A stretch of 64,000 bases of DNA from a bacterium (GCA_037128595.1 JBAXWB010000009.1:1-64000); one strand, 5' to 3'; counted from the stretch's first letter, positions 41,278-51,016 are shown. Numbers and translations: made by a program. Notes: generated by a model not told the origin, from the letters alone.

Positions 41278-43653
41278 ATGGCAGTTTTTCGTTCCGAAAT
41301 AGTGCCATTGGACTGTCTTGACTTACGCCAATTCCACCGTCATATTCCACCGAAGCAAATCGGAAGGGAAATGGGTATGTGCGACTGGTTAGCGATCGAT
41401 GTCATGAGTTGTGTTCTTCGCGACCAGGTTAGGTTGTATGATGGTTTGTTGAGCGCAGGCGGCATCCCGGAGGATGCACAGAAGTTTTTTGCATGGGGCT
41501 CACCTGATCTTGTTGTAATGTCGCGATTCCCGGGGGTTGACCAGGCGAGAGGGATCTATCACCGCCAAACGGATAATGGCATTTTTGATCGGCAGGTTTA
41601 CTATGGGCATGTTATTGGCGGCACTCAGAGACCGTTGAAGCAAATCACGGATCGACTTCCTCTCGTAGGAATATCGTTCCTGAAGGTAAAGAGTCATATT
41701 ATTAAGAGGCTGCCATCGAGCAGTCTAGGATTCGCGGCCTATGGATGGCTCAATGAACGACTGCAAAGCCAGATTTTACCTAGGATAGAAAGAAAACTGC
41801 CTGGTTTTGTTGAGCGGGATTTCGAGTATGTGCTCTGTGCGGCGAGCGGCTGGGCCGATGTCATACTCGTCTGCTTTTCGACATCCTATGCGCCGATGCA
41901 ACTTGTTCTCTCCCACCTGCGGAGAACGCGTGTGAAGGATGTGCTGAAGCACTATGGTGTTGAGGCTGCGGAAACCCCTGAATGCCCGCATCACGCTCTT
42001 GTAACGACATGCACAATTCCGGGAACGCACGTAGCCTATCCTGCACGGTCGCGTGGCGGACGAGAGTTGATTGCCGCTCAGCGGCTACGGCGAAAGCTTG
42101 CCAAGTGGGACAACGTCACATCTGCGGCTATCGCCGTGCATGCAAAACCTGGTCATTTGAACAACGCAATGTCGCAATTCCCCGGTGGCAAGGGTGGCAC
42201 GGTAGCGACGTTTGGACGGGCGGATTTCGTTGAGAAACCACTATATGGTCGGAGTTCAGGCGTTCTTGAGCATCATCATTTCTTCATAACAGACCTCTTG
42301 CCGAAAACACAGGACCGAATCAGTTCCATTGGATGGACGGAAACGCGGATTGGATTCTCGGGACAGATATTCCGTGCTGAGCCGGGGCCACGGCCTGATC
42401 CGAAGACGCGCACTACGCAGTCAAAGAGCGGTCTAAATGTCCCCGTCTGGAATGACAAACGCTTTCGCGATGTGATACCGTTGCACACTGGTGGGGCGCT
42501 CAAGCAGATTGGTTTGAGCCTCGCGAGTCTCATTGAGCATGAAGCAACATGCGAGTTCTATGAATCTCTGGCTGTGTGTTACGAAGTTGCCTGCCGAAAT
42601 GCGGTCGAACTGGCAGAGCGGTTAACGAATACGGACACCGAAGTTGCTGGCTCTCTTTCCGGCAGTCTTGGGCAATTTTGCGAGCGTCTTGATCTTTGCT
42701 TCAAAGACCGTTACCGAGGATCGTACCCAGCGGGATCTATGTCGGCGGTGCCATCGCTGACTTCGCAAGCGTCATTTCACACGACGTTGAGCGTGATCGA
42801 CGATTTGGCCAACAGTGTGCTGGACGCAGTTTACGAAAATCTTTGGAAACTGGCACAGAATGGAAGCAAGAAGCGATATCGTCGGTTTGCTGCCTGTTGT
42901 CATCTTGGAAATTCCTCTGTTCCGCAGGTCGATGTTCTACCTCGTCTTGGCGTGGGGTTCATCAACGTGCCTACTGAGCTGATGTTTGCGCCGGAGGGTA
43001 TGGCCTACATACTGCATGAAACCGGGCATGTCTTCTGGCACACTCTTATTCCGCAGTTGGGGCATGAGGTCCGGGCCGTCATCGACAAGAACGATCCTTC
43101 TGTGTATCGCTTCGTAGAGGACGTTCTTTGCGATTTCGTTGTTCTCGCCGCAGCCTTTCGCGGCGATGCGGCCGCAATGCACAGCGAGGTCTGTGGAGTG
43201 CTGGCGGGGCTGCTTCCGCCACCGAGCCTCCAAGAGGGCGAAGAGATCATGATTGTTCGGAGCGCTTGCGCCGATGCGCTCTGGAGGACCGTGTCGAGTG
43301 GCGGCAACGTGGCGCAACGACTTGATGACGAGAAAAGAGCGATAAGGGCGTTATCAGGTAAGAGGCGCAAAGGTAGTCAGAGGCCGTGGTTTTTGGGGAG
43401 TTCTCTGATCGGAACCTTTTCCACAATGGTACAAAAATCCGAGCCTTTTCTTTGGATGCTACAGGCGGTACGTGAACTGGGAAGCGCGAAGTCTGCGAAT
43501 GGTATTATTGATCCCCTATCGGAAATTCAGACATTCTTCGCAACGCCTAGCGACAAACGAAATCGTGAGGAGTTTATATATCGATTGCGGCAGGTGCAGA
43601 GCATAGCGGGAGAGGTTAGGAGAGGCACCTATTCGACTGATCCCGTGATTTGA
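41278..43653 (+). CDS. Large protein with HExxH metalloprotease-like C-terminus, unknown function
   Basis: 791 residues. The C-terminal part carries His580-Glu-Thr-Gly-His584, followed 30 residues later by FVEDVLCD (Glu614/Asp615/Asp619), the spacing of a gluzincin third ligand. N-terminal segments at ~180-260 and ~280-325 (GWADVILVCF..., VTSAAIAVHAKPG...TFGRADF) could be two related alpha/beta domains; that is tentative. No signal peptide or membrane helix, so a cytoplasmic protease is likely. No ribosome binding site at ATG 41278. Neighbours are an RHH protein and a membrane protein. Confidence 0.65.
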   Translation: MAVFRSEIVPLDCLDLRQFHRHIPPKQIGREMGMCDWLAIDVMSCVLRDQVRLYDGLLSAGGIPEDAQKFFAWGSPDLVVMSRFPGVDQARGIYHRQTDNGIFDRQVYYGHVIGGTQRPLKQITDRLPLVGISFLKVKSHIIKRLPSSSLGFAAYGWLNERLQSQILPRIERKLPGFVERDFEYVLCAASGWADVILVCFSTSYAPMQLVLSHLRRTRVKDVLKHYGVEAAETPECPHHALVTTCTIPGTHVAYPARSRGGRELIAAQRLRRKLAKWDNVTSAAIAVHAKPGHLNNAMSQFPGGKGGTVATFGRADFVEKPLYGRSSGVLEHHHFFITDLLPKTQDRISSIGWTETRIGFSGQIFRAEPGPRPDPKTRTTQSKSGLNVPVWNDKRFRDVIPLHTGGALKQIGLSLASLIEHEATCEFYESLAVCYEVACRNAVELAERLTNTDTEVAGSLSGSLGQFCERLDLCFKDRYRGSYPAGSMSAVPSLTSQASFHTTLSVIDDLANSVLDAVYENLWKLAQNGSKKRYRRFAACCHLGNSSVPQVDVLPRLGVGFINVPTELMFAPEGMAYILHETGHVFWHTLIPQLGHEVRAVIDKNDPSVYRFVEDVLCDFVVLAAAFRGDAAAMHSEVCGVLAGLLPPPSLQEGEEIMIVRSACADALWRTVSSGGNVAQRLDDEKRAIRALSGKRRKGSQRPWFLGSSLIGTFSTMVQKSEPFLWMLQAVRELGSAKSANGIIDPLSEIQTFFATPSDKRNREEFIYRLRQVQSIAGEVRRGTYSTDPVI

Positions 43654-43950
43654 GGATCTCTTTACGACAGCGGCCAATGATGGGGTGACTGACTTGAGTC
43701 CTGAGTTCCTGCGGCAGGCGCTTTCTGATTTGGACTCCATGTGCAGGCGTTCTTCCAAAAGATGTTTAATATCTACCCCCTGAGCCTGAGCGGAGTACCC
43801 TCAGCTAACTAGTCTCAGTCCCAGGGGTCTGCCAAGCATCCTTAACCTGCGGCGTATACCAAGACTCTGCCAGTTGGCTGATCCCGGAATTATTTTTTCC
43901 TGCTTTGTTTTCTCAAGCAACTGAAACTAACCCAGACAGGAGCGTGAATC

Positions 43951-44553
43951 ATGAATGACCATGACGATGAACTGTCCACTCTGGCCGAACAATACCGGCC
44001 TGATGAACCTGTCCTGACCGAAGCTGAACGGCAGGCCGAAGCGGCTATGGAAGCGGTACGCCAGCAGGCCATGGTCAAGGTGGATGAAGCCTACCGTCTC
44101 GCTCTCCAACAGGATCCCGCCGTGGCTGAACTCCGGAAGCGGGAATGGGTCTGCGCGGAACTCGGGCAGATCGGGGTCTACGAAGAGGTGCTACTCATTG
44201 ACCCGAACGTTGTCCAGGCAATGACGGTCGATCAAGTGGCCTATGTCCTTCGCCATGAGGTGGGGCATGTCGTGCTGAATCACCATGTACGGGAACGGGC
44301 ATTCCGGGCCGGGCTAACGGATCCAGCGACCCTGAACATGGCGACAACAGCCTTCAATGCCGGGGCCGACCTGGAAGTGAACGGCGGATTGCTGGATGCC
44401 ATGGTGGAAGCCGGGCTCCAGGACACGGGCGTTGTGCCGGGATATGGCGCGTTCGTGGGTGTCCCCCCGTTCCTGACTGCCGAGGAATACACCACGCTCA
44501 TCCTCAACACCCCGGAATTATGGGCGGACATTGCCAAGCGTGCCGGCCGGTAG
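43951..44553 (+). CDS. VWA-associated metallopeptidase-like protein (DUF2201 N-domain type)
   Basis: 200 residues with a good AGGAG site. His102-Glu-Val-Gly-His106 (LRHEVGHVVLNHHVR), then FNAGADLEVNGGL, follows the plan of DUF2201 N-terminal metallopeptidases (HE..H...H..R ... N.A.D..vN). The usual VWA domain is missing. The 43654-43950 interval before it holds no gene that I can support. Confidence 0.75.
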   Translation: MNDHDDELSTLAEQYRPDEPVLTEAERQAEAAMEAVRQQAMVKVDEAYRLALQQDPAVAELRKREWVCAELGQIGVYEEVLLIDPNVVQAMTVDQVAYVLRHEVGHVVLNHHVRERAFRAGLTDPATLNMATTAFNAGADLEVNGGLLDAMVEAGLQDTGVVPGYGAFVGVPPFLTAEEYTTLILNTPELWADIAKRAGR

Positions 44554-45054
44554 TGACACCAAACCAGGGGTGCCCACAAAACATCACAAGTTGGGACTGG
44601 GTAGATATATAGAACCCCCTATCAGGCTGGGGCATATGGGGGCCTATTATTCCCTCCTGGCGTTCTCTTGAGGGAAAAGAATGCTTTTATTCCCTCTTGG
44701 CGTGAGGTTATCGCTACGGTTCCAGCAATGGACAGGGTACGAGACCAGCAGCCCCCGTCGAACGACACAATGGGGTTCACGCCTGCCTATGCTTGCCACA
44801 CTGGCTGGCCACCAGAGGATGTCGCAGGTAATCGCCCAGTAATGGGTATGGATCCGCCTGAGTATGACGGCATGGGTAGGCCACTTATTCCCTCTTGGCG
44901 GTGAGATACCGTCCTCTGATCCAGCCACGGTCTGACCGGCCAGTCAGCGTCGTATGAGTGCTGGGCTTCCTCCCCCCGATAACGCGAAGGGGGACATCTT
45001 ACCTGGGTAGTACACCCAGAATGGTTCCCGTACCACTTACGGGGTGTTCCGAGT
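44554..45054. other. Non-coding stretch with TTATTCCCTC(C/T)TGGCG repeats
   Basis: About 500 bp without a credible gene. The 16-bp motif occurs at 44647-44662, 44687-44702 and 44885-44900. An open frame at 44668-44904 contains the motif twice as IPSWR but has no ribosome binding site or family. Confidence 0.6.
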
Positions 45055-45066
45055 ATGGAGGTGTGT

Positions 45067-45330
45067 ATGTTGTGCAGGTTATCAGTTGGACAGGTGAAGA
45101 CGGTTGTGGGCGGTATGGCGGATGACGGCGAGATCCTCGTGAGCTTGCCCGATCGGTCGGGGGTTGTGAAGGTGGCGCCGGCGGATGACAAGCGGCTGAC
45201 GTTCATGGCCACGCGATCCAAGCCCGGGAACAGTATCCTGGGTGATCCGGCCATCGTGAGCCACAACATCGGCGTGGTGGGCGGCTTTGCCTGGGCGAAG
45301 AAGGCCACCGTCGTTGCTCAAGAAGCGTGA
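45067..45330 (+). CDS. Possible small protein, unknown
   Basis: 87 residues from ATG 45067, with TGGAGG upstream (alternative ATG 45055). The composition is ordinary: Val/Gly-rich with a short beta-like pattern. A terminator-like structure follows, which supports a transcribed gene. No family recognised. Confidence 0.45.
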   Translation: MLCRLSVGQVKTVVGGMADDGEILVSLPDRSGVVKVAPADDKRLTFMATRSKPGNSILGDPAIVSHNIGVVGGFAWAKKATVVAQEA

Positions 45331-45339
45331 TGATAATGG

Positions 45340-45395
45340 CGGCAGTGCTGGCGGGAGAAATCCGTCCAGGCTGCCGAGCTTTTCTTTTTCTTTTC
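45340..45395 (+). terminator. Probable terminator
   Basis: CGGCAG ... CTGCCG outer stem with partly paired interior, followed by a T-rich run (CTTTTCTTTTTCTTTT). Confidence 0.6.
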
Positions 45396-46285
45396 GGTCG
45401 GACTTATCCCGCAACCTCCGGCCATGGATCCGGACTGTGTCTTGAATATGCCTCTGGATCCGGGATCCAACCCGTATTCCTCGGACATCTGCCGGTAGAC
45501 CCCCCGTAAAAACCCCTAACTCATGCTGTGGCGATGCGTGGGCGTGTCTGGAGGGCGATGATTTCCGGGTCCATATGGAGACCAGGGGGTACCGTAGTTC
45601 GGGCCTTCCAGGGGGCCAAATCCGCTTGCCTCGATCAGTTTCTTACCCTGCATGTGCGCCTCCCGGCCACAGGAACCCCGCTACCCCTCACCGGATGCCG
45701 GGCACACTGTCTCCCACAGCCATCATGCAGGGCTCTATTTTGTCCATCCATGCCACCTTACCGGGAAACCGGGGCCGTGGTCGGGCGTGCCTGCATCTTA
45801 AAACAACTGCCTATGGTGAGAAGCATACCATGGGGTAACGGTTGAGCCTGGGCGTCTATGCATGACGTGACTCGGGTCGTGGATGGATCTTCTCATTTTC
45901 GAGACCGGTGGGGGTGCATCCCCGTCCCCGTAATCCTGGAGGGAACAGGTCCCGGTCTGGATCCACTACAAGGCCCACCTGATTCAACCTGAAGGGGACT
46001 AAAGCCACAACGGGCTCAGGGGCAGGTGTTGGTATGGATCCGGCGGACACCCCCCATCCCGCGTGCTCGGATGCTCTGACCGGCATATGATCCGGTCTGG
46101 GCCAGAAAATGGGGGCTACAAGGCATGCGGAAGGCATCTGTAAGGCCCGTGGGGAACGAAAGTGCCATTCTGCGGGTCAAGGTATGGACTTCCGCAGTTT
46201 CTCCCCAGATTGTGCCAAGAACCGTATGGACAGCACCAATGGCAGGCGGTACATTTTCTGGCCATGGGCGGCGATGTGAAGGCCA
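45396..46285. other. Long stretch without a credible gene
   Basis: About 890 bp. Open frames (for example 45528-45845 and 45856-46137 on opposite strands) have no ribosome binding site, no motif and poor composition. GGATCC occurs repeatedly here and in flanking DNA (near 44868, 45426, 45456, 45463, 45956 and 46035). It may be decayed genes or a control/origin region. Confidence 0.5.
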
Positions 46286-47122
46286 ATGTCTACTGCCACC
46301 CTAGAACAGTACAATACGATGAAAGAACATATAAACAGAACAATGGCAAATCTGGGTCTTCATTCACGCGATACTCGAATCAACTACCTTGCCGCTATTC
46401 TCTGGGGTATTTTGATTGTAATCGGCCTCAACCATCTTGGAGAACTTAAAACCTTTTTTGGCGCGATTCTCACGGCATCCTTCTTTTTCGGATTGAGTCA
46501 CCTGAGAAACACGTATCTCGAAGCCCAACTCAAGGCGGCGCTCGAATCGGGCCTAAATTATTCAACGGCGACCTTCGATGAATTTCATGTGATGATCCGT
46601 AACGCAACTTGGGTTCCTGTCACGATTCGCGAGATCAGATTGCGGAAGGCGCCAGACAAGCAGAAGCCAGGCCACCTTGCGCGGATGCGTTATCGCGGAC
46701 CGTCGTACTGCGTCGTAAATAATGATCCTGATGAATTTGCCGGCGACTTCTTACCCCACTCTTCCGACCTCCCGTGGCCTGTGAAAGCCAAGATGGGAAT
46801 ACTTAAAGGGGACGAGAAATACGATGTGAAGTTTTCACCTGACCCTGGAGACTTCCACACGCTTGCACCGGAAACGGGCGCAATATACGCACTCGCTTTC
46901 GGGGCTTGTCAGCAATTTATGACCGATAACATACATGAATGCCTCATTGTCGTTGACTACCCAACGATCCTTGGACGGACGAAAACAATCATCATTCGCG
47001 CCTCTGCACAATCGGTTAGGTTTGTTCAGCACTCGTTACGTGACATGGTTCCTATGATGCAGAAGCAGGCCAAGGAGATGCTCGAACAAGCAACTCCCCT
47101 TGTTAATTCACCTCTCCAATAA
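46286..47122 (+). CDS. Membrane-anchored protein of unknown function
   Basis: 278 residues. Two close hydrophobic segments (about 33-52 and 58-72) near the N-terminus, then a soluble domain that looks beta-rich (FDEFHVMIRNATWVPVTIREIRLRK), as in predicted cytoplasmic sensor domains of unknown type. A C-terminal helix ends it. Not recognised. Confidence 0.65.
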   Translation: MSTATLEQYNTMKEHINRTMANLGLHSRDTRINYLAAILWGILIVIGLNHLGELKTFFGAILTASFFFGLSHLRNTYLEAQLKAALESGLNYSTATFDEFHVMIRNATWVPVTIREIRLRKAPDKQKPGHLARMRYRGPSYCVVNNDPDEFAGDFLPHSSDLPWPVKAKMGILKGDEKYDVKFSPDPGDFHTLAPETGAIYALAFGACQQFMTDNIHECLIVVDYPTILGRTKTIIIRASAQSVRFVQHSLRDMVPMMQKQAKEMLEQATPLVNSPLQ

Positions 47123-47133
47123 CTTCGACAGTT

Positions 47134-47318
47134 GTAACGTTGTGCCCACAAAGGCCGAAGGCGTGCCCGATGGCAAGGGCTGGCTGGGCAGAAGGAGCGT
47201 TATGCGAGCGTGCCGAGCCGTATTCCGGCGAGGGTATTTCGGGAGGGACCCGGTGGGAGGGTCCCGAAACACGTCGTCATAACGACGACTTCTGTTGAGC
47301 CAGGTTCGCGTAGCGAAC
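47134..47318. repeat. Cluster of stem-loops between convergent genes
   Basis: An attC-like 72-bp arrangement at 47134-47205 (TAACG...GCCCA / TGGGC...CGTTA) is followed by GGGACCC/GGGTCCC (47245-47265), CGTCGT-CATA-ACGACG (47272-47287) and GTTCGC-GTA-GCGAAC (47304-47318). No T run follows. It fills the gap between a + strand and a - strand gene. Confidence 0.6.
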
Positions 47319-47387
47319 GAACCCAGCATCGGGCATGACTGAAGGCCGGCGCTCCATGTCCACTCATCACCTTCGCTCTTGCGGTGT

Positions 47388-48116
47388 TCAGTCGTACTTG
47401 TAGAAACGAATACCCAGATAACGCCCAAGGGCTACGCCAATTATGATTCCTACGACACTTGCTATGGGATTGTGAAAGATAATGAATCCAATGACATTAC
47501 CAGCTACCCCGCCACCTAATAACAATCGCATCCGCGTTTTTCCAAGTGATTTCCGGCGGTCATCATTTTTTGACTGCGCCACTTGTCGCGTGACATTTGC
47601 CTCTACGATAAGCTTACGTCGCTCTACCTCTGCATCAGCTGCAATTCTTTGTCGTTCCGCCTCTGCTTCAAAATCCAGCTTCTTTCGCTCTGTCGCCTGC
47701 CGAAGTGTTTCCGCATACTCCGGAGATGCAAGCCATTTTCGGCGGGCTTCTTCGATGTGCCTTTTCTGATCTTCAGCTAATTTTTCGTTCGAGCGAATAT
47801 TCTTCCAAAAATCCAAAGTTACATCAGCGCAACATTTCGGACAACGCAACGCATCATTCTTAAGACTTCTCATCTTGCACGTAGGGCATATATAATCTCC
47901 CGGATTATTGGACAAATACGCAATACGCTCTGCAGCCTCACGGCTAACTCGTTCATTATCTACTGTCTGATCTGAAATATCAGAAAGCTTCTTCAGTAGC
48001 TTTTCATTGTCGTTTTCGGAACGTTCCGTTGCATTCTGGCAGGCTGGGCAACCGCCGCTTGATTCACCGTATACGTTATACTCGCCATGAATATTGCAAT
48101 AGTGTGTCGTTGCCAT
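47388..48116 (-). CDS. Zinc-ribbon, coiled-coil membrane protein, unknown
   Basis: 242 residues. N-terminal Cys/His cluster (HYCNIHGEYN...CPACQ), a second zinc ribbon (YICPTCKMRS...CPKCCADV, ~75-100), a long charged coiled coil (~115-190) and a C-terminal hydrophobic Gly-rich segment (~203-232). It is probably an inner-membrane protein with a large cytoplasmic zinc-binding part. It pairs with the next gene, which has a similar plan. Confidence 0.65.
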   Translation of the reverse strand: MATTHYCNIHGEYNVYGESSGGCPACQNATERSENDNEKLLKKLSDISDQTVDNERVSREAAERIAYLSNNPGDYICPTCKMRSLKNDALRCPKCCADVTLDFWKNIRSNEKLAEDQKRHIEEARRKWLASPEYAETLRQATERKKLDFEAEAERQRIAADAEVERRKLIVEANVTRQVAQSKNDDRRKSLGKTRMRLLLGGGVAGNVIGFIIFHNPIASVVGIIIGVALGRYLGIRFYKYD

Positions 48117-48158
48117 TTAGTCTCCTGGGACAGAAGTCATCTGTTGCCATAATGAGGG

Positions 48159-49238
48159 TTACATATTCGTTAATCTGCCTGGACCCTTAGTTCGCAAGTC
48201 GGATTCCAGATTTTCTATAAATTTCTGGCCTTCCTCAAAGCTTTTACCCGTGTGTTCCCGATAGAGTTTAATTGCTTCAAACTTATGTCCGGTAGAAGTG
48301 TAGTCTTCAATCTGTTTCGCAATCACATTTGGTCGATAGGATTCATTTGTCAGTGGGTCGAATACGATGCCATCACGATGACAATAGTAAGATCGGGTCC
48401 AGCGAACCATTGATGTTTCCCATGCACGCTTTCGTATCGATAAATCGTAGTCAGACTCTGCTTTGCGTCGCACTTTTGCATCGTCTGGCTCCTTGGTTAA
48501 TCCCCAATCCACAAGCAGTTTGCGAATTTCGTTGCGCCACTTGAAATAAACGAATCCTGCGGCCGCAATCAGTAAGAGAGCAACGACGCCTCCCGACCCG
48601 TTTGAGAGAGTTGAAAGACCTCCGAAAATTGACACTCCTATGAGGCCAGCAACCATAACAAGACATCCCCTTAGACCTCCCGCGCAGCACCCCCATAGTC
48701 CATCATAAGTTTCCTCCTTCTTGGGTTCGGCGGGTGGTGTTAACGCTTTGGCTAATTCGCTTATGGAGCTTCCTTTGAGGGATGTATAGGCTTGAGTAAC
48801 CAAGAAATCTCCGTCGTCATACGTAACACCAGTCGACGAGCCAACAGATGAGCTGCTGTGTTGATTGGTCGAAACTACTGCTGAAACCTTTTGAAGCTTG
48901 TCGTCTTTACCGCATACGGGGCACAGTAGTTTCTTTTGTGTGTGAGACACAGGGATAGATGAAGGGTTTGCGATATTCACTGCCTCATGCACGATCAATG
49001 GCGGCGGAACCATGTCGGTCGATTCTTTATCGGAGGCGGGTTGCCGGTCATTAGGCATTCCCGCTGGGTTCTGTAGTTCACTCGCCGAATCTTTCACAAA
49101 CTCCCACCCTTGGTCATTAATCTCAGGGATGGCTACTTGGTACTTGCATTGAGGGCATTCGACTATCTTCGGACGTACAGAATATCGGAGTTTGAGCATC
49201 TTGCCGCAGACGGGACACTGAACCTCAATTGTTTCCAT
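48159..49238 (-). CDS. Zinc-ribbon membrane protein, unknown
   Basis: 359 residues. Zinc ribbon at the N-terminus (CPVCGKMLKL...VECPQCKYQ), a second at ~105 (LCPVCGKDD), a linker, two hydrophobic segments near 190-235 and a soluble C-terminal domain ending in a helical module (AIKLYREHTGKSFEEGQKFIENLE) similar to the short ribosomal-L7/L12-like C-terminal motif. The zinc ribbon plus membrane plan matches its downstream neighbour. Confidence 0.65.
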   Translation of the reverse strand: METIEVQCPVCGKMLKLRYSVRPKIVECPQCKYQVAIPEINDQGWEFVKDSASELQNPAGMPNDRQPASDKESTDMVPPPLIVHEAVNIANPSSIPVSHTQKKLLCPVCGKDDKLQKVSAVVSTNQHSSSSVGSSTGVTYDDGDFLVTQAYTSLKGSSISELAKALTPPAEPKKEETYDGLWGCCAGGLRGCLVMVAGLIGVSIFGGLSTLSNGSGGVVALLLIAAAGFVYFKWRNEIRKLLVDWGLTKEPDDAKVRRKAESDYDLSIRKRAWETSMVRWTRSYYCHRDGIVFDPLTNESYRPNVIAKQIEDYTSTGHKFEAIKLYREHTGKSFEEGQKFIENLESDLRTKGPGRLTNM

Positions 49239-49400
49239 CGGTCACCCTTTCTTTTAGCGGAGAAGAATCGTAATAAGGCAGTTATGGTCGCCCTCTAACA
49301 AACCGCACTTATGCCGCGAACTATATTCCCAGAAATTGTGGCAGTCCACCCTTTTCCTTGATCAACCATTTTCCTCAAACATTTCAACCAAGGAACCCCC

Positions 49401-49937
49401 ATGCATATTATCTATGCCGAAAAGTATGTCAGTCCCCGGGAACGGCCACTCACCCCGGAGGAAGCTGAAGTCAGGCGGATTGCCTATGCCATCAAGGTGC
49501 CCACCAGTGAGGCCCTGGACATAGCCAGTCGTGCCTTGGCGCCGCTGGTGGAGTCACATGCGCCCCCCGGAGCCGTCATTGTCCTGATGCCGGTACCATC
49601 CAGCACCAATACCCTGATCGCCTCCCATTCGCTGGCTACTGAAATAGCCCGGCATATTCGAGGTCTGTCACGGCGGCGGGATGTCTTCATCAAGGCGACC
49701 GTTGCCCGGAAACATCCCGTGGAGAGTTCCTGCTTCAGGCGCCGACATGACCAGGCCGGTCTGAGTCTGGAGGAACACGTCATGGTCCGCATTGCCGGGC
49801 CGTTGACCATTACCAACACGGTCTTCTATTTCGTAGACAATGTGGCTACCACGGGCACCACCCTCGAAGCCTGCCGTCAGGCATTGGGTTTCGGGGACGG
49901 CATCGTGTACGCCGATCAGGGGAGGAGGACTCAATGA
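49401..49937 (+). CDS. Phosphoribosyltransferase-like protein
   Basis: 178 residues. The PRPP-binding loop pattern is seen in FYFVDNVATTGTTLEACRQAL, the type I PRTase motif with D replaced by N at the second acidic position. The region resembles the ComF/competence PRTase group. AAGGA precedes the ATG. It begins the + strand run that ends with the DUF932 gene. Confidence 0.75.
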   Translation: MHIIYAEKYVSPRERPLTPEEAEVRRIAYAIKVPTSEALDIASRALAPLVESHAPPGAVIVLMPVPSSTNTLIASHSLATEIARHIRGLSRRRDVFIKATVARKHPVESSCFRRRHDQAGLSLEEHVMVRIAGPLTITNTVFYFVDNVATTGTTLEACRQALGFGDGIVYADQGRRTQ

Positions 49938-50155
49938 GCCGTACATGGTGGCGAAGAAGGCCACGAGGCCGATTCATCCATCCCTGCAAGGGCGGATGCG
50001 GCGGCTTCCTGAAGACAAAGGGTGCCCACTGCTATGGCTGTGCGGCGGATTTGCTGTCAGGACTCCCGTCGGGATCCTGGCGAGAACGGGAGCGGGATAG
50101 GCCGGAAAGCCCCATTCCCGCGTACGAATTGAAACTAATCGCAATGTTCACATGA
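49934..50155 (+). CDS. Small zinc-ribbon protein
   Basis: 73 residues, overlapping the previous gene in ATGA. Cysteines in CKGGCGGFLKTKGAHCYGC could bind one zinc. The N-terminus is Arg-rich. Unknown role. Confidence 0.55.
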   Translation: MSRTWWRRRPRGRFIHPCKGGCGGFLKTKGAHCYGCAADLLSGLPSGSWRERERDRPESPIPAYELKLIAMFT

Positions 50156-50162
50156 GGAAACT

Positions 50163-50627
50163 ATGAAAAAACGATCTGACTTCTTCCTGGGCTTCTGCAT
50201 GCAGCCGGCCCCGGAAACGACCGATGTGTTCGTCAGGACACCGGAGGATGCCTATAAAGCATGTGAGGAACAGGCTGGGTACGGGCAGGAAGCCTTTACG
50301 GTGCTCTGCCTGAATGCCCGGAACCGGTTGATTGCCGGCGGGATCGTCACCATTGGCATAATAGATTCCACGCTGGTTCATGCCAGGGAGATATTCCGGA
50401 AAGCCATTGAGGTCAATGCCAGTGCGGTGTGCCTCGTTCACAATCATCCGAGTGGGGACAGTACGCCCAGCACGGAAGACGTGAAGCTGACAAAGCAAAT
50501 GATCCAGGCCGGACAACTCATTGGGATCAAGGTATTGGATCATGTCGTTATCGGCAGGTTAAGTCCGGGGAATACCCGTCGATTCCTGTCATTCCGGGAA
50601 TCCGGACTGGTGGAGTTTGATCCATGA
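50163..50627 (+). CDS. RadC-like JAB-domain protein
   Basis: 154 residues. Metal motif His93-x-His95-PSGD with downstream LTKQMIQAGQLIGIKVLDHVVIG is the RadC/JAB (MPN+) signature. The N-terminal helix-hairpin-helix part of full RadC is missing, as in RadC proteins carried on mobile elements. Its substrate is unknown. GAGGAA precedes the ATG. Confidence 0.88.
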   Translation: MKKRSDFFLGFCMQPAPETTDVFVRTPEDAYKACEEQAGYGQEAFTVLCLNARNRLIAGGIVTIGIIDSTLVHAREIFRKAIEVNASAVCLVHNHPSGDSTPSTEDVKLTKQMIQAGQLIGIKVLDHVVIGRLSPGNTRRFLSFRESGLVEFDP

Positions 50628-51016
50628 ACATCATCAAGCATGGAGGGATCCAGTCGGTCAGAACGGCCAAGATTGACGGCTTTCGGTACGAACTGATGGC
50701 CGTCGGGCCGGGCGGTGATATTGGCAGGCAGGCGCTGAAACTCCTGAATGCCCTCCCACCACGGTCTGTGGAGAGGACGCCGATGACAACGTGGGATGAT
50801 ACGTGGGGGTGGGTCTCTACCCAGATGGATTACAAATACCCCTGGCACCCTAATGAGGCAGGGTCTCCGTACCGCATGAAAGCGGCCACGGTCGCTCAAT
50901 GCCAGAAGTACCCGGAGTTGTCAGCATACAGGGACATGGAAATCAACAAATGGCGGCGGGTTATACCGTCACTGCTTTGGAAGAAAATAGAACAACCAGT
51001 GGAGTTTGACGCATGA
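50624..51016 (+). CDS. Unknown small protein
   Basis: 130 residues, starting in the ATGA overlap with the radC-like gene. Soluble, Trp-rich (TTWDDTWGWVSTQMDY). No family recognised. Overlapping starts and stops continue to 51488, so the four genes are translationally coupled. Confidence 0.65.
   Translation: MNIIKHGGIQSVRTAKIDGFRYELMAVGPGGDIGRQALKLLNALPPRSVERTPMTTWDDTWGWVSTQMDYKYPWHPNEAGSPYRMKAATVAQCQKYPELSAYRDMEINKWRRVIPSLLWKKIEQPVEFDA

Noticed and set aside
45528-46137. Open frames of 105, 87 and 93 residues on opposing strands
   Set aside because: No ribosome binding sites, no recognisable motifs and skewed composition; they overlap each other or terminator-like DNA.
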